Source: Apostichopus japonicus (taxonomy: Eukaryota > Echinodermata > Holothuroidea > Aspidochirotida > Stichopodidae). Taken from it: a DNA stretch of 64,000 nucleotides. The notes beneath the pieces were generated by a model that had not been told where the DNA came from, did no database searches, and was given only the letters and a program-made list of their open reading frames with translations. The position numbers and the translations under genes were made by a program. Where the stretch lies: positions 6,300,501 to 6,364,500 of the forward strand of contig NC_092580.1 in the NCBI RefSeq assembly GCF_037975245.1. The letters run 5' to 3'. Positions within the stretch are counted from its first letter, which is position 1, and each line of letters starts with the position of its first letter. Positions 24,601-35,239 of the stretch are shown piece after piece.

Positions 24601-25290
24601 TGAAAATATGTTAATGACAGGAAAGATAAATATAAAAGAGGAGATATCAAAATTGGGTGAAAAGGAATTTATAGGAAGCAGTGCATGAAAAGTGGATCAG
24701 AAATTTACTATTTTGCCAAGTTATTGGCTGCAGACAACCTGGTGTAATGTTTCCCCGTCTGGAAGTTATGACCAGTGATTAGTGTCATAATATTTGTAAA
24801 TTGGTCTAACTGGAGGATTAACTTGGCCATTAAGGAAGAGTTTCCAAGTGTGATGATGTGTAAAGCAACTAGTTTGATTCTATTTTTGTAACAGATCCAC
24901 TAATGTTTAATCAAGTATAGACTACAGATTATTTTTGTTCCTGTTACTTGGTAAGCAAATTTAAAGGCAAAAATCTTCCCTAAAATGGTGAAAAGTAACA
25001 GTGGCTGGGTTTAGTTACTGGGTGCTAATTCTGGTTCAACAGTTCTAGTTTCAGTGGTACTAGCATATTGTGCAACTTCGACTTCTAGAAATACTAGGCA
25101 AATAAAAGAAAAACAACCACAAAGTTTTGACAAGATTTTACATACCTAAAGATTCATCACAAAACGTCTGTTGGGGATGTCGTGAGGGGCAGTCACATCC
25201 GCCTGTTCGTTGAAATGTATTGACATTACTGCTGAGCACTATGGGAGTTGCTGCTAATATGACAGTCATGAAGACCTTAACATTCAGCAT
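21644..25290 (-). CDS. TIMP/tensilin-like secreted protein A (4 coding exons)
   Basis: Coding exons are 25290-25146, 24243-24031, 22614-22484 and 21994-21644, joined by GT-AG introns of phases 1, 1 and 0, giving 279 aa. Residues 1-20 form a signal peptide. The NTR domain starts CDCPSRHPQQTFC (residues 32-44), close to the vertebrate TIMP start, and continues with VIKGTIL. Domain cysteines are 32, 34, 44, 104, 135, 159, 162, 193, 209, 216, 223 and 234, twelve in all as in classical TIMPs. TIMPs bind the metalloproteinase zinc through the free amino group of Cys1. Here about ten residues separate the likely cleavage site from that cysteine, and position 2 is Asp. Residues 235-279 are a K/R-rich tail that could bind glycosaminoglycan or collagen. 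Gene B at 56.3-59.2 kb is a paralog. Identity as TIMP superfamily is firm; tensilin versus inhibitor is open. Confidence 0.93.
24160..24705 (-). pseudogene. Tandem copies of the TIMP-A exon 2 acceptor region (one live, two decayed)
   Basis: The live exon 2 start and its upstream intron (about 24160-24320) are repeated as diverged copies at about 24331-24500 and 24510-24700. Aligned anchors are ATGACCTGTGACCTCAGC at 24194, GTGACCTATGATCTCAGC at 24365 and ATGACCTATGACCTCAAC at 24527, offsets of 171 and 162 bp. Copy two still translates in part like exon 2 (GHAEIIGHNTG against GNAEVTGHDDG) but has lost the downstream half of the exon. The copies lie inside intron 1 and are probably not spliced in. 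Confidence 0.75.
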
Positions 25291-25330
25291 TGCAATGTTT
25301 TGCTGAGGTACCTCTTGATGTTAACAAAAT

Positions 25331-26983
25331 CTGGAAGGAAAAAATTAAAAACTTGACATAGATTACCCCTGATTGTGTTCTTTGAATTAAATCAAAGATT
25401 TATGAGATGTAAAAGTAATAAATCAAAGAGAATTGTAAACATCACTCATTAAGTTCAGGAGTTGAATCAGTTGAAGTTTGCAAAATTACATCAATCAAGC
25501 CTCTCATAATGACAAAGATATTAATAAGAAAAAATGGATATATTAAATAAAAGGACAAAAAGAAACATGTAATGAGATTTGACAGTGCTCAGTCAGTTCT
25601 GGATGACTGCATCTGTCCTTATAGTTGGACACTTCAAACTGCATAATTTAGGAAGCGCCCTTTTCCCTATACTGCAAGCGACCTACACCATCTGATAGTA
25701 TGATGTATAGCACCATTAACCCCACCACATCCCTGCTTAAGACCATCTACCCTTGATGATGATCATGTCTCCTCTGGGATTTGCTATTTTGATAATTCAC
25801 ACATGGTTAAATTGATATTGTTATGAAGACTGCCCGGACACTGTCCCTCCCCCCCTCCCACTGATCCCCCACATACAGTCCTTCCGTCCCCCACACACAC
25901 TCCACCACCTTTGTTGCCAATGGCCTCTGGTATCATGAACTTTAGAATGCTTTACAAGAAGGTTTCTTGGGAGTATTTATGTCCCCTCTTCCCATCCAAC
26001 ATTCTGCAAGGATCTGCACCCTTGTTTTCTTAAACAGCAAAGAATGTGACTTTCCAGGAAGTGGTATCATTGTGCTTGTGATAAATTTAGTAATTCTTTC
26101 ATGATTTTGCAAGTGTTTTCATAAGCCAGTAATTTGTGATTTCTTTTATTTACGACAGTTATGTGAAGGCATGTCACATATAAACATGCATGCTTGACAA
26201 ACTACACTCAACTAATTGTTTTGTGTTTTGTGTTTGTTAGTTTCACTCTCCTGTTAGAGAGTATCTAGCTATCACCTTATTTCAGCCCAAATGCTGATTG
26301 GTTAATGTAAGCATCAGGCTTTACCTGGGAACAGAGGGTCTTTCAAGCTGAGGAGAATGTTAACAATAACTGCGTCAAATGTCAGCACAATAACAAAATG
26401 GTATAGCACATTGCAATATATTGCACCAGTTTGCATCTAACAACCCTTGATAATAGAAAAAGTAGACCTTTCCAAGAGAAAAGTGTTCAGTGAAATGGTC
26501 CACATCTTCGGAAAGTGTATCACCCCATAAACACTCCATGGGCCGGAGCATTGAAACTTACCTATGACAATCAATTCAAAACACAGACAAGTTTTAAATA
26601 AAGCTATTGGTAGCCACTTAGGTTATATATGAAATAGTGGTTACATAATCTCGGGAGGGGTAGGGATAGGGGGGAAAAAATTAAAATATTTTTTGGACAT
26701 TTCCTTACATTACAAGAAAGTATATTTGTTTACAGATTTAGAAGTTCACAAAATTGACAATTCCTTGTTTTACTTTTATAAAGTATATTTAAAATCAAAG
26801 GTGGAAAAGGGATAGAAAATGCAAGGATGGGGGGGGGGATGCACTTATAATCTATGTTGAAATCCGAATAGCAATTCATATCAAAGTTGGAAATACATTC
26901 CTTTTTATTATGGAAAAATGATAAATCATATCTTGTTTCTCTCCGAAAACCCAACCACAGAAATAAATATGTCAAGTACTCAC
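25331..26983 (-). other. Leader intron of TIMP-like gene A
   Basis: Intron within the 5' UTR, bounded by GTGAGT and TTCCAG. It contains a G/A-rich patch (26649-26680) and a 10-G run (26829-26838). No other exon was seen in it. Confidence 0.5.
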
Positions 26984-27108
26984 CTCTAAACCCGAAATTC
27001 TTCTTTCCTCCAGTTGCCTTTTCTTAGTTGTCTTACAAGTTTGAAGATCTCAACAACCAGTGCTTCACTTGTGTGTCCTACTGAAGCTAAATTGGGAATG
27101 GAAGCCCT
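26984..27108 (-). other. Probable 5' UTR exon of TIMP-like gene A
   Basis: A strong donor TTTAGAG|GTGAGT ends this exon at 26984. The ATG exon begins at 25330 after an excellent acceptor TTTTTTCCTTCCAG, so the leader contains an intron of about 1.65 kb. The upstream edge is uncertain: either an acceptor TTGCAG at 27109 or a transcription start somewhat farther up. No TATA box stands out. Confidence 0.5.
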
Positions 27109-27249
27109 GCAACTGTGAATCAGTTATAGATTTATGTATTAAAGCATCTTGTAGTTATTGGAATGTTGCTAAACACCTTACTTAGAATTTCTTCCCAGAA
27201 ACACTATCGATGTTGACAGGATATGTTCTCGAAGCAATTCAGTTTACTT

Positions 27250-28580
27250 GGATGTGACCTTGTTAATCTAATCTTCCTGCTAAGATTCACTCCTCAGTTT
27301 GGATTTTGATCAATAATACTGGCAGCCTTGATGAAAAAAAGCAAAAATATTATCAGTTTGATCAATCCTGCCAGGCAGGTCAACCCTTAATAGTGAGTTA
27401 GAATCTATTGCTTGAGGAGAGTTAATAACTCCAGGATTACAAAGTGGAAGTAGAACCTAAAGGTTGTGTGCGTTGGAGAAATGAGTATATGTGATGATTG
27501 CTTGTAGGTGTCTAGGTGAATAATCCTGGTTGTTATGTGATTCAAGAGTAAAGGCCAGTCAATTCATGTTGCCATAGCATCAAAACAAAACACAGCCAAA
27601 TTGCAACCAAATGAAAATGACAAAGAACTTCAAAAGACCATGTGCTTTGAGTTTGTGTATCAGTTTCAAGTTGAGAGGATTTGTATGACTTATTATTTGT
27701 CTCACACTTTAAATGTTATTAACTTGACCTTATTTGTTTGTAGTTCCTTTGTATTGCATCATTTGCAACTTTAAATAAATTGATCTTTCCATAATTTTAA
27801 ATAATATTTTATCCTGTAGTAATTAACTAAAAATGCATTTGTCTCTAATTGTGCTAAAAAGTTTTATTCTTGTCCTTTCCATTCTTGGAAACTGGTAGAA
27901 ACTTGAAATTTGAAATACCTTGGGAATTTGGCAGTATTAAGAGGATGAGCTCATAAACATCAGTTTAGCTTGTCTTTCCTTAAACCTCATAATGTATTGT
28001 TCTCGCAAATAAAAAGGAAGGGACAGTTGAGCAAATGGACACAAATAAATTAATTCTGCTTCCATCATTAATTTGTTAGCATCTAGTTCTTTGCCACAGC
28101 CCTCTTTCTCTTTTTCAAAAATCCTACAAGTTTATTTTGGAGCAATCCAAGCATAGCATTGATGTCAAGGATACCAGTGCTTGGCAGAAATTGATATTAC
28201 ATTAACAGATATTTTAATTGATATTCCTGTTATCATTAAAGATCCTGTTTACAGATAGACTGAACTGGTATGACCTCCTTGATAAGCTTAATAACTTTGC
28301 TCTTATCATATTTGTTCTACAGGGCCATTTAAAACACTGTGGTTTTACTTTGCTATTATATTTACATTACCACATCAAGCCTTCATATTAGTAGTCTATA
28401 CTCTTTGTATTTGTTGTTACCATATATGTGCGAAGAATGTTAATTGTATGTTATCCCTGCAATTTCCTTGCCTTGAGAATGCAGAGTGATTCCTCTTGTC
28501 CTTTCAGTTATTAAAGCCCCAGAATAGTTATGGATGTTGCTTGTAAAACACTTAGAGACATATAACATAAATCATGAACT
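27250..28580. other. Non-coding DNA upstream of TIMP-like gene A
   Basis: AT-rich sequence with no exon-like segments. The promoter of gene A should lie at its left edge, but no consensus site could be identified with confidence. Confidence 0.4.
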
Positions 28581-28581
28581 A

Positions 28582-28755
28582 TTATACAAATAATGAATGG
28601 TTATGAGTGCAATAGTGCAAATATTTCATGAGTTGAAAGATGGAATGTTCCATTCAACGAGGCGCAGCTGAGTTGAATGGAAAAAATTACATCTTTCAAC
28701 TCATGAAATATTTGCACTATTGCACGAATGGAAACCATTCATTATTTGTTTTATA
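28582..28755. mobile_element. Palindromic MITE-like element, about 174 bp
   Basis: Arms of about 77-80 bp (28582-28658 and 28671-28755) are reverse complements with few mismatches, including GTGCAATAGTGCAAATATTT against AAATATTTGCACTATTGCAC. The apical loop is GAGGCGCAGCTG. No coding capacity. The outer ends start near TATACAAATAATG, possibly inside a TA target, but the target duplication is not certain. Confidence 0.7.
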
Positions 28756-29782
28756 CAACATATTATATTAAGATGGGTAAAATGCACTCATGCAACAGAT
28801 TGTTTTGAACTGACAGGTTTCTCTGCTCTCTTACCATTGAAAAAAGTGCTACCAAAAAAGTATAACACATGGTTCTATTTCACAGAGTGGAATAGAGCGG
28901 ATTTTGCATGCAATCAACGAGCAATTGACCAATCAAATGACCAGAATACAATTAGGTGTTGTATAAATATTATTATAAGACAGTAAAGCTTTTGAAGAAC
29001 ATTTGCCGTTAGTGTCACAATCAAAGACTACCTGTGATTAAATCCAGGAAAGGATCAAGATATTGAAATGAGGCTTTCAACTAACAGTGCAGAATATTTG
29101 TTGTCATACAAGTGTGTCATTGTCAGCCACCAGAATATCCCTTTAATGCATGGCCAGCTAGCATTGTCCTAGTTTGATCTTTGGCACTGTAAGCTTTATG
29201 GAATATATCATGTCAAGTGAGTTTCATTTAAAAAATAAGTAAATTATAAGCCACTCTTCCCTTCTCCTCCCTAAAGAAATATTGGAGGAAGAGACATAAA
29301 TTTCAAACTTTGTGAGTATATAAGTTTAGAATCATGCAAGCTATATTATCAACGTTCATTGATTGACAAAATGGCACACATAGTTGGTGACATTTATGTT
29401 ACCTTTGGCCTCCTCTTAGTTGACCCAGACATGATGAAAGTAGTAAACAGAGGGTATGCATGATGACTAATATAGTGGGGAGGGGGATGTTCTATGTTGA
29501 CCTTCCTTTGTACAATAATGAAACAAAGCAGTATCAAAGACACAATTGTTCTGTTAGGAAATTATCTGACTCCCAATTGCATTTTTCTACATGAATAAAT
29601 CTTCTGGAATTAATTAAATTTACATTTGGTAACTGATTCCTTTGAGTAAACAAAATGAAAGTAATAATACAGAAGAATGCACACAGAAAACTAGGCTGGT
29701 GGTAAAGACTTTGTTAACTTTTGTTTGTTGTGTGGGTAAATGAAGAACACATGGTTGTAAAAAGTGAGGTCAAGGTGGCAGT

Positions 29783-29816
29783 TGACGTCAGAACAAGTGT
29801 AGGTTTCTTGACGTCA
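29783..29816. promoter_or_regulatory. Pair of perfect CREs upstream of a candidate first exon
   Basis: TGACGTCA occurs at 29783-29790 and again at 29809-29816, 26 bp apart. CREB/ATF bZIP dimers bind this palindrome. The next feature is a protein-like segment starting ATGATG at 29843. The spacing suggests a proximal promoter, though the start site would then be very near the ATG. Confidence 0.45.
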
Positions 29817-29842
29817 TATTTAATATTTCTGTTTTTGTTAAG

Positions 29843-29977
29843 ATGATGCCATCCGTTACTCATTCACTGATACTAGCAGAGAGACTAGTTGAGTTGTCTG
29901 GACTGTTTTGTAAATATTTGGAAGGATGCAGTGATTCTAGGAATGGTTTTGATCACTTCTATGGCTCACATACCCAA
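29843..29977 (+). CDS. Candidate exon of an unidentified plus-strand gene (possible first coding exon)
   Basis: Forty-five codons run from ATGATG to a CAA|GTAATC donor, phase 0. The peptide includes LILAERLVELSGLFCKYLEG, a convincing amphipathic helix, and then a polar stretch ending GSHTQ. The ATG has A at -3 and is preceded by TTTTTGTTAAG, so it could also be an internal exon with an AAG acceptor. The CRE pair just upstream favours a gene start. Family not recognised. The next candidate exon at 32844 begins in the matching phase 0. Confidence 0.4.
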
Positions 29978-30042
29978 GTAATCTTAATTGTCCAAGAGAT
30001 TGAAAGAAAGGATGAGAGCATACCCACTAAGAGTTATCAAAC

Positions 30043-30087
30043 CATGGAGCTATAAACATGGAGCTATAAACTGTTTATAGCTCCATG
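30043..30087. repeat. Direct copy plus perfect 15-bp palindrome
   Basis: CATGGAGCTATAAAC appears at 30043-30057 and 30057-30071, then its reverse complement at 30073-30087 with a one-base centre. It would extrude as a tight cruciform. Confidence 0.9.
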
Positions 30088-30099
30088 ATCAAACCAATA

Positions 30100-32840
30100 A
30101 AGGTATGGAGGCTGATACTGATACATTGTGAATTTGTATGTTTGCTCTGTATGGATGGACCAAAAGGCTGGTGAAACCAACGATTAACCCAGCTACCATC
30201 ATTCACAGGTGGTTGTTAACGCTATTCAAATGTAGTGAGCTCTATAAAGCAAACTAGTGATGAAAGTGGATAATATAAAAACATCAAATGTTAGCTTATC
30301 ATTTGTTTTAGTACTCTCATTTGGAAATTGAACTTGCATGCTCAGTTTTGTCTGAGAGGCACTTGAATAAACAAAATCATTGGATGAGGAGAGCAAGGCT
30401 TGAGGATATGGATTTGAAGAAATATTTGTATCATTGGGGCAGTCTTGTCCACCACATATCCTAAAGTTACTTCTTTTTATTTTTGCTACCTAACTCCCCA
30501 GCCTTGGTTTCTGTTTCTAGATCTCTTCATTATTCTTTACCCTTTCCTCCCATTTCTCATCCATATGATCCTTTTTAATTTTCTACTTTCTTTGGATTTC
30601 ATTCTCCCCCACTGCCTTTATCTCTCTTCCTTTTCCTATAGTGTTTTGTACAAAGTCTTGTCATATGACAAGTCCTATACTGCTAGCAATATCACATACT
30701 TTCGGCCTAACTAACCAGCATTTCGCCAAATATGCTAGAAAATAAAAATTGGTCATCCATGCTCAAACATCAGCAAGCATTTTACTACCTCCCTGTTAAA
30801 ATTCTTCTTCATTGAGAGTGTCTAACTGAACACCCATCATTGTCTAGGAATGATTTGAAAGGTCAGATCTTCCCGGAAATATTTCTTGCAAAATTTAATT
30901 CCTTTCAGAATACTGGAATTGGGGGCCATTCTTGATGGCCTTTAATAGGCTATGATCTTGTTGCCTCTTGCAAGCAGAGTTTATCATTGAAGCAGAACTG
31001 CTGCAGTTCTTTTATCCAATTTCACATCTTTAGTTGTCAGCCAGTTACTAAAATCAACCCTGATGTTAGGCTGGGTACCAATTACTTTCAACCATGCCAT
31101 ATTTTTGAATAGCGCCATCTATTTTTTGCCATAATGCAGTACCTCCATATTTCCTCCCTAAAACACACTATACTAGTCCATGAATACCTCCCTGCTGGTC
31201 ACATGTGTGATATGTTGTGTTTCTTGCTTGCTTAAGCATGGTTAACATCACACTGAAGTTGTACCCTTCAACCATATGGTCCATAATTGTAAAGTTAATT
31301 AAGGTGCCACTAGTTAACATCAATCATGGGTAGTCACTGTGATTTGATGGGTTTCTGCAAATTATCAAACTGGTTCTGTTCAGACAGTCTCAGCAGAGAG
31401 ATATAACATTGTCTACTCCTCATGTAACATTACAGCAGCTCCCTGTGGTATTAAGCATACCTGTTAATCTCAATAATTACCACAGGGTATTGTTTTGAAA
31501 TAATGTCACTAATTATTTACTGCCCCTGTAGGTAATTGACTAGCATATAGAGGTTAATTATGGCCCTCATCCTAACCTGTCAAAATGGTGATTATTTGTC
31601 CATAACTCACATAACATAGGGATCAACCAATCATAGCCATGATTTCCCTGAACACTTTTTGGGAAGTCAGATCATACCAACTCCCTAAGCCTCTAAAGAC
31701 CTCTTCTGCTATATGTTAATAATCTGAATAAAATTCGAATAGGTGGGTGGAATGATTCGGATATTAAACTTACGTTTTGGGGATGTGGAAGTACTTGGAC
31801 GATGGAAGAAGGGATTATATGCATTACAAAGGTTGTCCTCCCTTGTCCTTTCTCATCCCGTTTGTAACAGATATGAGTAAAACAAATGTGTAACGGGGAG
31901 TGGGGGGGGGGCGGTAGGGGAGTTCAAAATCAATTTCTCTCTTGATTAACAAATACATACATATATATTAAAATATCATTTATCAGTGTATTACATTGAT
32001 AAGTTATGCTCTTGTTAAGGTAGTTGTTACATATGGGCTTCCATGGGGGGGGGGGAGATGGAGGGGTTCACATAACCCCTTTTTATTGATGTTCCAGGTA
32101 TACATCTAGTTTTTGTCCTTAGTTTGGCTACTTAGTACAAAAGGCAAAACTTGTTTATATCTTAACACTCAATGATTAATGCCAAATTTTCTTCATTCAA
32201 AACCCAGTGGAGCCTTAACTTCAGGAGATGTATCAGAGGCAACTAATTAAAAACATTGTAGATTACAACAGATGATGTTTTAACATGACTGGTCTTTAGC
32301 TGAGTGTGACAGAATGTTACCAGTGTGTAGTCAAGTGTAGCAATTAGTAAAATGTGACATATGTGAAAGAAATCTGAAAGTAAATTCGCAGTTCTTGTAA
32401 TCCCATCTCAGAGGGATGGTTGTTTTAGTGCTGCGATGGTATCAACAACATTAGTAAAACTTCTGATGGGCTAATCTGTGACTACTGTATGACCATTACA
32501 CTGCTTGTCCTGTTTGTACCCTGTTAAAGTTAAATACATTGAACCCATTTACACAGAGACCTAAGTTAAGGAATTGGTGGTCATTTCCATTATTTTATGA
32601 AGTAATGTGGTAAGAAATGTAAATTTTTAGTAAATTATTTTAAAGAAGGATTCAGAGTTTGAAGTCTCAAACACTGTGGTTTATCCTATCAGGGCAGTTT
32701 CTGTCGTGCATTCACTACTCTGTCAGTAAATACTTCTATGTCCAGTTTCTCATGCAAAAATATTCACTAATTAGCGAGTTATTGCCTGAAGATACATGAT
32801 TGACAGGTTTTTTTGGACGACCTTTTCGTATTTCAATTTC
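30100..32840. other. Non-coding DNA (possible intron)
   Basis: No exon-like segment found. It holds G runs at 31902-31911 and 32045-32055 and a pyrimidine-rich frame at 30445-30714 that is composition-driven. It would be an intron if the flanking candidate exons belong together. Confidence 0.35.
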
Positions 32841-32843
32841 CAG

Positions 32844-32970
32844 CCAATTTCCAGTAGCCTTCTTATAATTCATGATCGTTTCAAAGCAGCCAATGAGCGG
32901 GGTACATGTGTAATCAATCTCTGCAGTATAGAACCGAACATACTAATCGGGGAATACAACCACAGTATAG
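32844..32970 (+). CDS. Candidate internal exon of the unidentified plus-strand gene
   Basis: A good acceptor (CAATTTCCAG) opens 42 codons beginning PISSSLLIIHDRFKAANERG, then TCVINLCSIEPNILIGEY, ending ATAG|GTAAGC (phase 0 to 1). The segment has more CpG than its surroundings and a natural residue mix. It would join in phase with the exon at 29843-29977. No family recognised. Confidence 0.45.
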
Positions 32971-33019
32971 GTAAGCAGCACACTTTATGCGAAGTCAACA
33001 TTGCTTGAACTCAAAACAG

Positions 33020-33159
33020 ACGAATGGTGCCAACCCCCACAAAGGAAAGAAAGAAAGTGAGAGCAACGTTGAGTCTGACGTTCAAAGAGTGAGAATCAGA
33101 AATGAAATTATCAGATGGCAATCATTTAAGCTAGCAAAAGGTTTAGTTCCATCCTACAG
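33020..33159 (+). CDS. Candidate coding segment in a shifted frame
   Basis: Starting after ACTCAAAACAG, a frame reads TNGANPHKGKKESESNVESD and then VQRVRIRNEIIRWQSFKLAK, a charged linker plus a helix-like stretch, with possible donors at 33140 or 33159. Its frame does not join the preceding exon's phase-1 donor, and only about 50 bp separates them, so a frameshift, a pseudogene or an independent element is possible. Confidence 0.3.
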
Positions 33160-33219
33160 GTGGCCAAATGACTTCTTATCAGGTTCATTCTTTGGGATAG
33201 GTTATATTTGTGTCTGACA

Positions 33220-34600
33220 CTCTTTCTGACCTCAGTTGTGAATATTCGGAGCTATTGAGTTTGCAAGATTTGAAATCTTTATGCCGTTATCTTGCGTTTT
33301 TCATAATTTCATAAAACTGATGCTGAAGAACACTAGAGACTATATGCTTGTCCTAATATATGAAGATGACAAATTTTTTTCATAGGCTAATTGAAATGAA
33401 AACACACTAACAACACATTAAGAGTGACAGATGGATAGATGTTGGACAAATGAGCAAAAATAGACACAACAAAGGAGAGGTAAGATAATAGGAAAGAGCG
33501 ATTCTTTCCTACACATGCTTTTGCAGGAGATAATCTGTTTGCTAAACAGTTTCATCTCTCTCTAATATATGAACATAAGATATTCAACTCAACACTGTGA
33601 TCACATTGGACCCTTCTTTCAGGTATGTCTGAGTTTTGAAACTTTCAACACCAAATTTCAACACAAATTTCAACACCAGATCACCTAAGCAACATACGTC
33701 CCTTATATGGTTGCAGATCCATCTGAACTTTGATAAAGGAGAAACAGGTTCCCTCATTTGTTCACTTTACATGTATCCTGTGGGAGGTTTTATGGCTATG
33801 TGTCCTTTCAATGCATTCTGTAGTAGCGCCCTCACTTCTGTAGCAGGCAGGCTCACGCATGGCGCTTCAAGGTTCAAGGCAGTGAACTGGTGAAAATTAA
33901 CTATTTTGAAATAATTACAAAACAATACCATCCTTAATGTAGGAATGGATACTTCCTAACGTTCAATAAAGTGTGTCGGGTAAATTCTATGGCACTGGAT
34001 GAAGTAGCAATATGGTATCTATGTACCAATCAATATTTTGATACATGTTCTCAGGGTGTTGACAAAGAGAAAGGAAACAGGTTGAAATTCCATCTTTATT
34101 TTGCAAGTGCCTTGGTAACTGTGATGATAATAAATTAAATTCCTATTTTGAAATTGTTTGCTGTTGTTACTTAATTCGAGGCATTCATAAACATCAGTTG
34201 GTTTTGATAAGTTCATAAGTACTATACTAAACTGAAATCAAAAGAATGAAATTTCTCTGCTAATGTCTAAGCAAACTATAAAAGTTTCTACTGGTTTCAT
34301 ATATTAACATTCTATACGAAATTTACTTATTAATCAAATCGATGTAGCAAAGTAATGGAACTGGGAAACATTTGAATTATTTTTACATGAATAGCACCCA
34401 TTCATTTTTTCCCTTCCTTAGACTAGATTAGAAGAAGTTGAAGATGCCTTGATTGTTTCTACTTTTTGCACACACAAAAAAGGAAGCAAATCCATAACTG
34501 CTCAGGGATATGAAACCAAAACCACCTGGTAGACATCCTCTATGGTTTGACCTAATTTTGTTGGGTTTTGTTGGTAAATAACAAGTTTACTTTTCCTTCC
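33220..34600. other. Non-coding DNA, no gene recognised
   Basis: No supported exon. A plus frame at 33636-33893 lacks splice context and family similarity. Confidence 0.35.
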
Positions 34601-34612
34601 TCTGCTGACCAG

Positions 34613-34708
34613 CTGTTTATAATACAATATACAATATTGGTGGCCATGGCGTCCTCTGGATTGGAAGTGAGGGCAGTAGTACAGTATTGTGAAGATACAT
34701 TTGCTCAG
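34613..34708 (+). CDS. Candidate exon with strong Kozak ATG
   Basis: After an excellent acceptor (TTTTCCTTCCTCTGCTGACCAG), an exon of 96 bp contains GCCATGG at 34643-34649 and reads MASSGLEVRAVVQYCEDTFA to CAG|GTTTAA. The part before the ATG is AT-rich and UTR-like, so this could be a first coding exon with a spliced leader. Alternatively the whole 32 codons are internal. It joins in phase 0 to the segment at 35133, giving EDTFAQ-AKQRELEDE. The donor is weak. Confidence 0.4.
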
Positions 34709-35132
34709 GTTTAATAATATTTCATGCTGCATTACTGGCAAATTACCAGTTTGAACATTGGTGGTAATGAGAGCCATGTGGGAACTGCCTTTGTAGGTAG
34801 TTATGTAAAATGGTTTATGTTCAACCCTTAAGTTTAGTTAGCTTCATGCTACTTCTTATATCCAAACACAATTTACAAATTTGCCATGAATATTTTGTCT
34901 TCATGATAATACACTGCCTCACAACAGGTTTCCATAAACCTTCACTTCATATTTGAGATATTTGCATCATTTGCAGCTTACACACAGTTAAGTATCTAGG
35001 TCAAAGGTACATAGGTATATGTGTTGAAAGTGATGTATTCTGATAGGCAATATGCCTTAGCTTCTTTTTTCTCCCCCCCCCCTGCATTTTGTAAGATTTA
35101 CACCTTGAATAAACTAAATTGACTATTTTGAG

Positions 35133-35235
35133 GCTAAACAGAGGGAGCTGGAAGATGAACTTCAGCCCCCAGACTCACCTCTAACCAATAATAGTGTACC
35201 CCTTCCATTTCTGGAACATTCTCATATGCCACTTA
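35133..35235 (+). CDS. Candidate internal exon
   Basis: Thirty-four codons read AKQRELEDELQPPDSPLTNN and then SVPLPFLEHSHMPL before TTA|GTAAAC (phase 0 to 1). The charged helix followed by a proline/serine linker is protein-like. The acceptor (TATTTTGAG) is weak; CTAAACAG nine bases later is an alternative that keeps the frame. Confidence 0.4.
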
Positions 35236-35239
35236 GTAA

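Noticed and set aside
30445-30714. 89-codon hydrophobic frame suggesting membrane segments
   Set aside because: The T/C-rich strand encodes Phe/Leu/Ser by composition alone; no splice context.
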